A stretch of DNA of 64,000 nucleotides. Origin: Candolleomyces eurysporus (lineage: Eukaryota; Basidiomycota; Agaricomycetes; Agaricales; Psathyrellaceae). The DNA is taken from assembly GCA_027579435.1 (NCBI GenBank), contig JANBPK010000739.1, forward strand, positions 159,535-223,534, in the 5' to 3' direction. Shown in pieces: positions 45,742 through 55,518 of this stretch (position 1 is the first letter of the stretch; the number at the start of each line of letters is the position of its first letter). A program made the translations under genes and the position numbers. Under the pieces are notes generated by a model. It was not told the origin of the DNA. It ran no database searches and saw only the letters and a program-made list of their open reading frames with translations.

Positions 45742-46188
45742 TTTTGGAGGATAAAGTCTAGAGGTCGATTCAGGTCAACGTTGCATCCTACGGCGAATGC
45801 GCTCCATAGCTCACCTCGACTAGCGGCCAGGAAATTCTTGAGTGACGGTGTAGTCCAAGTGGTCTGCGATTATGTAACCTGTACAGAACTTGACTTAAGG
45901 TTCAGTCTCCGATTGTGGAGATTCAAATATATCGCATCATCCCGAGCCCCTTCATCTGACGACCAACCCCGAATGGAATGTGAAAGCACACAAAGGGATA
46001 GCCAAAAGGGGAAGGGGATCTGAAGATCGAACCGAATAACGAGTCCGAATATGGGTGTACAGTTGTTGTCCATAGTGGATCCACGAAAGTGATACATATA
46101 TAACGCCTCGTTGATGCACATCGTCTCCGTTTCGCGCTGCCGCAGCGCCCCCAGACGACCACCAGCCTAGCTGCTACCAGACTCGACG
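45742..46188. promoter_or_regulatory. Divergent promoter region, RPS29 / P450
   Basis: These 447 bp separate the start codons of RPS29 and the P450 gene. A plus-strand open frame crossing this region (45430-46023) overlaps RPS29 on the other strand and is rejected. A good TATA box for the P450 lies at 46097-46103 (TATATAA), 85 bp before its start codon. Confidence 0.55.
46097..46103 (+). promoter_or_regulatory. TATA box of the P450 gene
   Basis: TATATAA in an otherwise GC-balanced region, 85 bp upstream of the P450 start codon and on the same strand. It is one of the few clear TATA elements in the window, in keeping with an inducible rather than housekeeping gene. Confidence 0.5.
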
Positions 46189-48151
46189 ATGGACTCGCTA
46201 GCTTTGTTGCTCGTATTCTCCAAGGCCTGTGGTCTGGCAGTCGTGTTGCTGCTTCTCCGCGCAATCGCGTGGCTCCTGAATATGCTCGTCCTGTCTCCTG
46301 CCTTCGACCCGCTCAAAAAAATCCCTGGACGCACTGGAACCTTCTTCCAGAGCTTCCTTGACGATGTGCTAGAGTAAGTCTTCCATGCTCGCGTTTTAGC
46401 TCCTCTTTGTTGACTCCCTAGCAGCCCTCAGGAAAGCAGTAAAACCCACGTCGAGTGGAGAAAACTCTATGGCAATACATTCAAGTTCCAGGGCTTTGGA
46501 AGGGTATGGGGTTTCCCTCGAATGTATTGATCAATTTTCTCAAGCTTTGTACGGTTAGCACGACTTTCGCCTGATGACCTTCGACTTTCGAGCCATCTCC
46601 CATATTCTAACTTCCCCGGTTTACGAAAAACCGTGGCAAACGAGATCCATCCTCGCTAGACTCATTGGTCGGGGCATCATCTCGATGGAACGGCACGAAC
46701 ATAAGGTCCAACGGAAGGCTCTGAGCCCCGCGTTCTCGTCCACATCTGTGCGAGAACTAGCACCAATCCTCCATTCCAAGGCAGAGGAGCTGTGCGACGT
46801 GTGGGAGAAGGAAATATCTCAGCTGGGGTCTCCAGATATGGAGACCAAGGGACAGGCGCCCGCGCTTGACACTTCGTCTGGAATCTCTAGGGCAGTGTTC
46901 GATGTCATGGGCCTCGGTGGATTCGACTTTGCGTTCGATTCCTTGAAGGATGACTCAAGACCCGACCATCAGCCTTACCGTCAGATGTTCCGCGCTCTCG
47001 ACCAGGGAGTCGACCCGCGCGACATACTGGACCTCTACCTACCGTTCCTCCGAAATTTCTGGGTGAGTCTTTTCTTTCAAAACGCCGAGAGAGGAGGTTC
47101 TAAATCTCCATAGCCAAGTGAAAAAACCAAGAAGATGAACGAAAGTACGGAAAAGATACGGACCATGGGACGGAAGATAATAGAAGCCAAAAGGGCAAGA
47201 ATTTTAGCAAAGGAGTCTGAAGCGAAAGACATCCTAAGTTTGCTTGGTATGTTGATTTATCCCCGCCGTTTCTTTCATATCTGACTCCCCTTTAGTCAAG
47301 TCGAATCTTTCTTCTACCCTGTCCGATGCGGATCTATTGGACCAGTGCAGTACATTCCTCTTCGCCGGAACCGACTCCGTTGCTATTGCGCTTACGTGGG
47401 CCCTCCACCACCTATCCACCCATCCTCAAATGCAGGCACGTCTTTATGACGAGCTGAAGGCATCGATGCAAACGAAAGGCCCCGAAGACTATGATAGCGA
47501 CGGGTCTGATGACTCTGGCTACGCGGAAGACCCCAAATTACGTTCTACTCAGGCTCAACGAGACTGGACAAAATCACTGGAGTCTCTCCCCTATCTCGAC
47601 AGCGTCGTCCGTGAAACTCTGCGAATAACCCCACCCATCCATAGCACTATTCGCGTCGCAACAATGGACGACGAAATCGTGCTCTCAGAGCCCATTTCGG
47701 TCGATGGACAGCTCTCCAACTCTTTCAAGATTCAGAAGGGAACCTACATTCACATTCCAATTGAGGGGATCAATTTTGCCGAAGACATCTGGGGTTCTGA
47801 TGCACTAGAATTCAAGTAAGTGTTGAGTCATATATCAGAATGCAGAGTGATTTTCTGACACGCATAACCAGCCCTGATCGTTGGAACAAACTCCCGAGCA
47901 TTGTCTCCAACATTCCTGGCTTCGGCAACGTTTTAACCTTTGGATATGGGCCGCATTCTTGCCTCGGCTATCGGTTTGCAGTCTCTGAAATCAAGGTTTT
48001 CCTGGCGCATCTCGTACTCCGGTTCGATTTCGCTCCAGTTGAAGGTCTCAAGATCAGAAAGCGCAATACATTTGTGACGAGGCCGTATACAGAGATTCCC
48101 GGCGGCTGCGACAAGCCAGAGTTCCCGATTAGAGTCTCGAAGAGAGCGTAG
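46189..48151 (+). CDS. Cytochrome P450 monooxygenase
   Basis: Heme-thiolate monooxygenase anchored in the ER membrane. Six exons. The N-terminus is a hydrophobic anchor (LALLLVFSKACGLAVVLLLL) followed by a Pro-containing hinge (FDPLKKIPGRTG). The helix C motif is WRKLYGNTFKF-proximal HEHKVQRKALSPAFS; helix I is FLFAGTDSVAIALTWALHHL, with the oxygen-activating AGTDS; helix K has ETLR (ExxR); the PERF-like motif is NPDRWNKL; the heme loop is FGYGPHSCLGYRFAV with the axial Cys. All key residues are present, so the enzyme should be functional. An acidic insert (DYDSDGSDDSGYAED) lies between helices J and K. It resembles the large basidiomycete-specific P450 groups; the substrate cannot be predicted. 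No secondary-metabolite genes adjoin it. Confidence 0.93.
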
Positions 48152-48409
48152 CCCTACCTCGTTCCCGCTTCCAGCCGTTATTTAATATTATTATCGTCCT
48201 CTGCATAAATAGTCATGTATAGTATTGCAACTCATGGTGAACATATGTATGTACATGTATGTAGCGTTATAATGTCGTCCAGGGACCTGCTGGCATAATA
48301 GGATACCCTTACCTGACCTCAAAGAAGTCAAAGCTATGCTAAACCTCGACGGAGAGACGGATGAAGAAAACGTCAAGGGAGAAAGAAGAGTAAGTATCTC
48401 AAACTCGAC

Positions 48410-50598
48410 TTAGATCGAAGTTGCCGTGAGCGTCATGGCGAGTACTTCGATTTCAGAATCTTCAGAACCGTAGTCAATATCGCAACTCAGCACAGTGCTA
48501 TGTGAGTGTGTTGGTTCAGCCGCGTCATCTGCTGAACAATTGGGTCAAAAACGAGGCGACTCGGGTGAATACACGAGGAAAATACGTGCCTTCAGAATCG
48601 GAACTAATCAGTATAATTTCCGCCTTTGTGGGTGTCGATACACATCCTCTCCTTGATGGTGTAAATGGAGAGTCTTTTGCGGGCGTTCAGTACTCGAATG
48701 GCATGAAACAGATGGACACCGCCTACCTTGAGGCTTTGCAGCTGCCATACGGCTCATCTTCGGTGTTTTTGGGGCCCTGGTATTGGTTTCAAACTGAGGA
48801 ATCAATCGACCTTCCCTGCAGGCCCCACAAACTACGTCGCCAGAGTCAGTATCTTTTGTCTGAACATCAGTCTGATCTAGGTGTATATCATCACATACCG
48901 CATTCGTCTGGCTTGATGGACTTGCTGAAACGCCCATAGCTAAGCAGATATTCAGTAGAAGCAAACCAGAATCAAAGAAGGACACATACATCTTTTCACA
49001 TTTGGCGCATTCTGAAACGATGGTCAGGCAAGGACGTATACAAGACGACAAAATTTACGCACTCCATTTATAGGGGTATTCAATCTCATAGTCATGCCTT
49101 GTCTGCCCCGCAGCGTTAGCAACAGCAAATCTCAGTTCATTTTTCACGCACGGAGATGTCAATATCCGGGTATTTCGTCATGACACGATGTGTCCTGTGG
49201 ACGGCCGGTTAGACACGAAACTCAACTTGTGATGGAAAGACTCACCATGCTTTCCAAAACCGCCCGTGACCCTCTTTGATTTCCTTGTCGATAACCCAGG
49301 AGGCAAGATGGCACATTTCGTGAGACAGAGTATTTCTAATTCGCTCTGCAAATATTTAGGGTTTGGCAAGACTGAATCAATTGGGCGACTTACCACGGGA
49401 GGTCAAAATCTTCTCGGCGAGCTCTATTTCCGAGGTTTGGACACCATCCCTGGATCTGTCAATGTCTGGATCAGCCTTACATTCAACGGAAGGGTATAGC
49501 GGTTTGAATGGCTGACCTGTGCCACTTCGCACGCCCAGCAGTAGTCAAGAGTCGTTTGTTCCAATTAAGTTTGGTGTCCACCGGTAGACCACTCTTGAAC
49601 ACAGTCAGATTGAGCTCACGAAAGAAGGACGCGGCATAGCTATGAAGCTGGGCCTGTTGTTCCTGCTTTCTCTTCTTCGACGTCATTCTCTGCGTCCCAG
49701 AACCCTTCTTCTTTGGGGAAGAGGACTCTGGCGCGGTGGGGAGATCCACATTCTTCTTCTGAGGTGTTTCAGGCTGCTGTGCGTTGAGCGGATCCCTGGA
49801 TGTGATTGGGATAGAAGCTCGTTTGAACACGTTCGTCACAGGCGATTGAGGAGGGGGTTGGCGCATGGGTTTTCGAGCAGACTTTGGCTCATCGCTGAGA
49901 AATATGAGCAAGTATAACAAAAAAGGTAGGACAAAGACAACGCACAAAACAAGAATAGCTCCATCATCCTCCAAGTCACTGTCCACTTCTACAACCATGG
50001 ACGACGTCTGCCGCAGAAGCAGACGCTTTTGGTCAATGACAGGGGAGATCGGCTCTTTCTTTTCGTTCTCAGCCTGTACCAGTTGGATCGAATGCGTTGA
50101 AGTGAGAGAAGGCTTCTCGTCAGACTCTGAGTCGGAGCTTTCAATGACTCTCGAGCGCATGAACTTGACTCCATAGCCTTTCTTCTGTGAAGACGCTGCG
50201 GAAGTTCTGGAAGACAATGTTCAAGTGGTCATGTCCCAAGGTGAGGTAGAGGAACCAACCTGACTGCCGGGACTTTGCGACCTTTATTCTGGATAGGAGT
50301 CCTATACGTCCAAAGGCTGGATGATGTTGGCTTCTGAAGCTCTGGCTTGACCCTAATAGTGCGTCAGGTCCTGGTACAGACACCTTGGATGCTAGACGCA
50401 CTCTTCGTCCGAGTCACCGTCTGATGGTATTTCAATGACATCCAGAAGCACGCTCTTTCCTTCCTCGCGACTGCTCAAAACGTGAGTTCACGCTACTGCA
50501 GAAAAGATCGAAACCATATATGAAGCTTACATCTGCTGTCGCTCGTCCTCGCTGTCGGGAACTATCACAGTATTCCAGCTGCCCTTTGGCCCGAGCAT
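48410..50598 (-). CDS. SprT/GCNA-like zinc metalloprotease
   Basis: SprT-family protease related to GCNA, Spartan and Wss1, which act on DNA-protein crosslinks. Start MLGPKGSWNTVIVPDSEDER at 50598; end SEDSEIEVLAMTLTATSI at 48410. About eight exons. The N-terminal half is disordered and acidic with SDSE/DSDLE patches resembling SUMO-interaction or GCNA acidic regions. The protease domain starts at YAASFFRELNLTVFKSGLP and includes the catalytic helix TLSHEMCHLASWVIDKEIKE (HEMCH at 49308-49322, HExxH motif) with a second-ligand region after EGHG. A zinc ribbon follows: CAKCEK...YGRFSKSIKPDECVCGACREG. The C-terminal exon is separated by an intron of about 190 nt, the longest here, which may hide a small exon. 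Start and end exons are inference from frame and splice sites. Confidence 0.82.
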
Positions 50599-50822
50599 TT
50601 TCTATTTCTCCAACACTGTTACTCTCCTTGTTGCCAGTGATAGCGCTACAGGAAGAAAGGAGAGAAAGGGAATCGGAAGAGAGCCTCACAGTGGAATGAG
50701 TTTAAGTAGTTCTGAACGCGACTTTGATGGCCAACCATCACGTGGCCGTTCCTGGGGATTGCCTCCGAAATGTGCGGGGATATTTTGGTCTGTTTGCAGG
50801 AGAAACGCTCATCTCATCCACC

Positions 50823-52653
50823 ATGTCCCTCGCGACTACTGCACCCCGAAAGCAAGCAGCCCGTCTTGCAAAACCTGCAGCCAGGTACTGGAAAGGAAAG
50901 GCACCAAAAGGTGTATCGGAAATCCAGTCAGACTCCGATGAAGAAGAAGAGGAGCGCAATGACCTACAAGAGGGCGAAGAGGTCCCTCTCGACGAACAGA
51001 TGAGTGCCGGCGGTGACGAGAGCGAGGAGGAAGGTATGAATTTGCGCAAAGAGATAGTGAAGACAAAGGCGATGAATATTGCCTTGAAGGATGTTAGCGT
51101 TTCCAAGACTGGGCAGGTTATAGTTTCAGGGAGGGAGGAATCAGGGCGGACGGCTTTGGAGAGTGGTAGGCACGCTTTCGTTACATGACTTTCTTTCTCT
51201 GCTTACTTTATTCTGCGTGTAGCGCCTAAAGCGGAAGATGAGGAAGACGAAGAGGAATCCGAGGAAGAGGAGGAATCAGAAGAGGAAGAGGTATTTCCAT
51301 CCCTTCACACCCTCTCGCAAGGTTGACTCATCGATTGCAGTCTAGTGAAGAAGAATCTGAAGAAGAGAAACCAAAGCTTCAGTTCCGACCCGTTTTCGTC
51401 CCAAAGTGCGTTGTTTCCTCTCTGAGGTATTGTCCTCAATTAACATGTTCTCCTAGACGCGCAAGAGCCACCATCGCCGAAAGGGAACAGTTGGCAGAAG
51501 ACTCGGAGGAGACCATTAAGCGCCGTGAACAGGAAGCCGAGGAACGCAAGAAGCAGAGTCATGATCTGGTCGCAGAGTCTATTAAGCGGGAACTAGCAGA
51601 GAGTGCGTTTTATAAACTATAATCTCGCTCGACACCTTGTTAACTTGCTCCACCGCAGAGGAGAAAGAGGACACAGTCCCAGATGTCGATGATACGGATG
51701 GTCTGGACCCAGAAGGAGAATTTGAAGCGTGGAGGTTGCGAGAGCTTGGCAGAATCAAAGCAGAGAAGGAAGCCGAGTTGGAGAGAGAGCGTGAACGCGA
51801 AGAGATTGAACGGCGCCGAGCGTTGCCTGAAGAACAGCGTATGAAGGAGGACATGGAACATGCCAAACAAACTAGAAATGATAAGCCGCAAGGTCAACAG
51901 AAGTTTTTGCAGAAATACTGGCACAAGGGTGCTTTCCACCAGGTAAGGCTTTTTCCGACACAGCGTTAACAATAAATGACATGTGCCCCTTTGATTAGGA
52001 TATGGAGGTGTTAAAGAAACACGATTACACCGAGTCTACGGAGTCTACAGTCGATGTTTCCTTGCTGCCGAAGCTAATGCAAGTGAAAAACTTTGGCAAA
52101 CGAGGTCAGACAAAATATACCCATCTATTGGATCAAGATACAACAGCTGGGAATGGAGGCTTCGGTGGATCAGCCTCTGTCAAGTCTGGTGGCTTTAACA
52201 CCCAGGGCGGAGGCTGTTTCTTATGTGGTGGACCCCATCTAAAAAAAGGTGAGTTTTAGGTATTCATTTCCAATGACATCACTCACCTCTGCTTTAGACT
52301 GCCCTCAACTCGCGGAGCACACCAGCGGCGCAAACACAAAACCCCTTGGTGAAAGACCTTCCCGACCTAGAGACGATTCGCGGACAGCTTGGACAAGGTC
52401 CACAAATCGTGATGACGGTGGTCCCCGGGATCGCGATGACGACAGAAGACGATATGGCAGAGAGGAAGGCTCTCGTTCGGAAAGATACCGTGATCGATAC
52501 GAAGACAAACGATACTCTCGGGATGATAGATCTCGCTCACGTTCTCCTTCGCGGCGGTACCGGCGTGACGGGGGTGATAGTCAACGCGACCATCATCGAA
52601 GGCCTCGCACTCCCTCTAGAGACTACAAGGACAAGCGGCGGCGTTTAGATTAA
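50823..52653 (+). CDS. MFAP1: MFAP1-like spliceosomal protein with zinc knuckle and RS tail
   Basis: MFAP1 is a component of the spliceosomal B complex. About seven exons. The N-terminus has the family hallmark [20 protein letters not shown] and several acidic blocks ([17 protein letters not shown]). The central coiled coil runs from [18 protein letters not shown] to [18 protein letters not shown]. The conserved C-terminal core of the family is [33 protein letters not shown] and HLLDQDTTA. Unlike the animal protein, the sequence continues with a CCHC zinc knuckle ([13 protein letters not shown], split by an intron) and an Arg/Ser/Asp-rich RS-like tail of about 100 residues. The start at 50823 is the first ATG that gives the family N-terminus. 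It is divergent from the SprT gene, with 224 bp between starts. Confidence 0.9.
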
Positions 52654-53033
52654 CGGACCTCGTGTAGTTTCGGTTTCGTTCTGCGCCCTCGAAGTGCATG
52701 GACCCAGGCTTTAGAATAATTCCCAATGTCATATTGAACGTCAGGAAAGGCAATCGTCATTTCGGTTACCTAGCCTGCCACAATATTCGCTGCTCGGTTG
52801 AACACTGCCTTTGATCTCTGTAACAATGTTTTGTAGACACGAGTGGTACGACACTCACAATTCCTGATATCCATCCAGTAACCGTGGAATTAGATGCACT
52901 AACGGCTTCTTTCTTTCAAAAACCACAGCTCCCACTGACCACGGTTGTCGCCACCGGTTGTCACTGATCCGAATCGCAGCAACGAGTTTTCTCCCTCTTG
53001 ATTTCGTTAGAGGCCCTCTCCATTCACACTACC
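52654..53033. other. Intergenic region, MFAP1 to FAD oxidoreductase
   Basis: These 380 bp between two genes on the same strand hold the 3' end of MFAP1 and the promoter of the oxidoreductase. The sequence just before 53034 is CT-rich. I see no further feature. Confidence 0.5.
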
Positions 53034-54849
53034 ATGGCGCCACCACAGAGCTCCGAACCACGTATAGTGAAGGTCGCAATCGTAGGGAGTGGCCTTGCGG
53101 GCCTCACAGCAGGGTACCTCCTGAACGAGCCAATAGAGGCCGAGGATTGGTCAAGAGAGAAGGTTCAGTTAGAGGTGCATCTTTTCGAAAAGGCAGGTTC
53201 AGGGCCGTTTTTGAACGATTGGCGCTCATTCTGATTACCTTGCTAGTCCGAGGCGCTTGGTATGGATGCAGCCTCTGTGTCGATATCAACTCCTGGCTCC
53301 GCAACCCTTCGGGTGGATGTACCCATGAGGTCTTTTCAAGGAGGCCCGTCTCGGTTTTCTCTTTATCAATCAATGCAACGCTGACGGACGGTTGATTTCC
53401 AGGCTACTATTCAAACCTCATCGCTCTCTATGAGAAACTGGGTGTCTCTTTCCGACAGTCAAATTTCACGTACTCGTTTTCATTCATGTCACCCTCTCGA
53501 GGTGACCAGAGAAAAATCACTACCACAACAATCCACAACGGCGCCTCTGGACGACACGGGTTGAGTAAGCCAACAATATTGGGGGGCCTTCCGAGGCAAA
53601 AGGACCAAATTTATATCCTCTACCTGTTTGCCAAACTATGGGGCGCAGGACTCTTCGCGATTCTAACCATACAAATTGCAGTTTGCTATGTCATCACGCT
53701 ATGGCATTCCATACCTATCCGGAGGGCCAAGAACATAGAGACCATGTCATTGGGAGAGTGGATTATGGAGGTTGAACCAAGCGGGCACGTCGCCCGATGG
53801 TTGGGTCTCGACGTCGCCTGGAGGGATTATGTGGAGACTATTCTACTCCCCTTAATGTCTGCAATGACGACCGCTCCGGAAGAAGACGTGCTCAGCCATC
53901 CAGTGGAAGAGATTCTCGGTGAGTAGAGAGAGTGTGCTCTTTCGACGGAAAATATTTTAATTCGAATCTAGATTACTGTTGGCTCACTTTGGGAACACCC
54001 CACTACGTTGTGAACGACGGCATCCGAGACGTCGTATCCCGCTTGACAAAAAATCTAAAGCATCTCCATCTATCCTCTCCCATCACTACAATTCGACCAG
54101 ACAGCAATAACCCCCGACTCATATCCGTGGAGTGCTCTAGTGGAGAAGTTTACCATGGCTTCCATCATTTGGTGTTCGCCACTCAAGCTTCCAGTGCGAT
54201 CCCTCTCCTGGGGTCGTACATGAATCACCTTCCTTCGAGCGCAGAAGCTGAGAGATCAGCTGTTATGTCACAGATTCTCTGCCTGCGAGCATTCCAATAC
54301 CGGTCGACCATCGTTATCAACCATACTGACGATTCCGTTTTGCCTGACGACGAACGAGATAGACGTGACCTCAACCTTGTAACTTCAGGCTGGGGAGAAG
54401 ATGAAGACGGACAAGACGAAGGCCTCTGCGTTTCTTCGTCATATACCATGGCGACACACATTCTGCCAAGACCCGCTGGATATCCTTCACATCTACCGGG
54501 CATATACCAAACGACTAACCCATTCGTATCTCCGCGGAAGGATACAATAATTAGCGTATCACATCTAGAACGCGCAGTATTAACCAGGGAAGGAAAGGAG
54601 GCACTAGAAGGTCTTTGCAAAATCAAGGAGCGACGATGGGGGGAATGCCGAACTGCGGCCAAGTGCGGTTTAGGTAGCATCCAGGGTGCTGGAAGTGGAG
54701 AGGGACCTGGCGTATGGTTTTGCGGATCGTACGCATATCAGGGTATACCATTGCTTGAGGGCTGCGTCGTTAGTGCAAGGACTGTGGTAGAAGAAGGGAT
54801 CTTAAGAAGGGAAGGATTGCGCTTGCGTACGGAACCATGGAGTATATAG
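53034..54849 (+). CDS. FAD-dependent amine-oxidase-like oxidoreductase
   Basis: Flavoprotein with an N-terminal Rossmann fold: VKVAIVGSGLAGLTAGYLL (GxGxxG, residues about 14-30) followed by the acidic strand VHLFEK. Four exons by my reading. The next blocks are LGMDAASVS and MRSFQGGYYSNLIALYEKLG, then a hydrophobic pair of segments (LFAKLWGAGLFAILTI and VCYVITLWHSIPI) suggesting membrane attachment, and a C-terminal FAD site GVWFCGSYAYQGIPLLEGCV. This matches the NAD(P)/FAD-binding, amine-oxidase-related family widespread in fungi with unknown substrate. Introns 1 and 2 (53193-53246 and 53344-53402) must start with GC rather than GT to keep the conserved motifs in frame; the donors are AAG|GCAGGT and GAG|GCCCGT, the second weak. 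Confidence 0.8.
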
Positions 54850-54886
54850 TCGAGGGAAATATTATTACAGCTATGGATCGTTACAC

Positions 54887-55452
54887 TTAGGGCTTCATGT
54901 ACCTGTCGAACTCCTGGCGGATATCGAGAGGATTATTGGATTCCATACCTGGGGGGAAGTGTAAGGGACGAAACGCAGGGAAGAGAAATACGACTTGCCG
55001 AGGAAGACATCCGCAGGTTCTATGGTTTCATCCCTGCCCATGAGGATGTCAAGATGAAGGTTCGATGTGCCCAGGATGTTAGGGTGCTAAGATTTGTTAA
55101 TCATAGCTTCACCGTAGATGAGATGTTGATGCTCACCATTGTCACGAGCTTGCGTTCCATTAATGTACGCATTGGGAGATGGATTCCATGAACGTTGCGT
55201 TGCAGATTGAGCTTTAGATTATCCTGTGTCTCTTCCCACTAACAGGCGAGAAAGAAACATTAGTGCACGATACGAAAAGACGCGCGTCGGACTTACGTTT
55301 TCCAAACGGTCCTTAAGACTGCTCTGGGACTTGATCTCTGCTGCAATGGTTCTGGGGCCATATTGGAGAGTATTGTGGAGGCCAAATGTGCCTGCGGTGT
55401 CCTGAACAGAGGCGGACTTGGAAGCCTGGGCTGGGACTACTCTGAGAGCCAT
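54887..55452 (-). CDS. UMP1: Proteasome maturation factor Ump1
   Basis: Chaperone that guides assembly of 20S half-proteasomes and is the first substrate of the finished particle. Four exons encode 135 aa. Family blocks: FGLHNTLQYGPRTIAAEI, SSLKDRLENWEETQDNLKL, VHGIHLPMRTLMERKLVT and NLHLDILMGRDETIEPADVF, ending DIRQEFDRYMKP. The last intron (54949-54998) has a GC donor, CTCG|GCAAGTC, and a CCCCCCAG acceptor; only this choice joins FLG to MESNNPLD. The start at 55452 gives a short leader typical of fungal Ump1. The start codon lies only 66 bp from that of GID1 on the other strand. Confidence 0.93.
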
Positions 55453-55518
55453 GGGAGTAGGAGGAGACGCGTAATGAGCGTGTGACTTGTTTGTGATCAC
55501 TCTTTGTACAGTGCAGCC
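55453..55518. promoter_or_regulatory. Very short divergent promoter, UMP1 / GID1
   Basis: Only 66 bp separate the start codons of UMP1 (leftward) and GID1 (rightward), so promoter elements must overlap the coding regions or transcribed leaders. TGTGATCAC occurs near 55492. The yeast proteasome element GGTGGCAAA is not present. Co-regulation of the two ubiquitin-proteasome genes is inference. Confidence 0.5.

Noticed and set aside
45430..46023. Plus-strand open frame of 197 codons
   Set aside because: It crosses the RPS29 gene on the opposite strand, contains an N, and has no domain; RPS29 is certain.
48502..48939. Plus-strand open frame of 145 codons
   Set aside because: It is antisense to the 3' exons of the SprT gene, which carry clear zinc-ribbon motifs.
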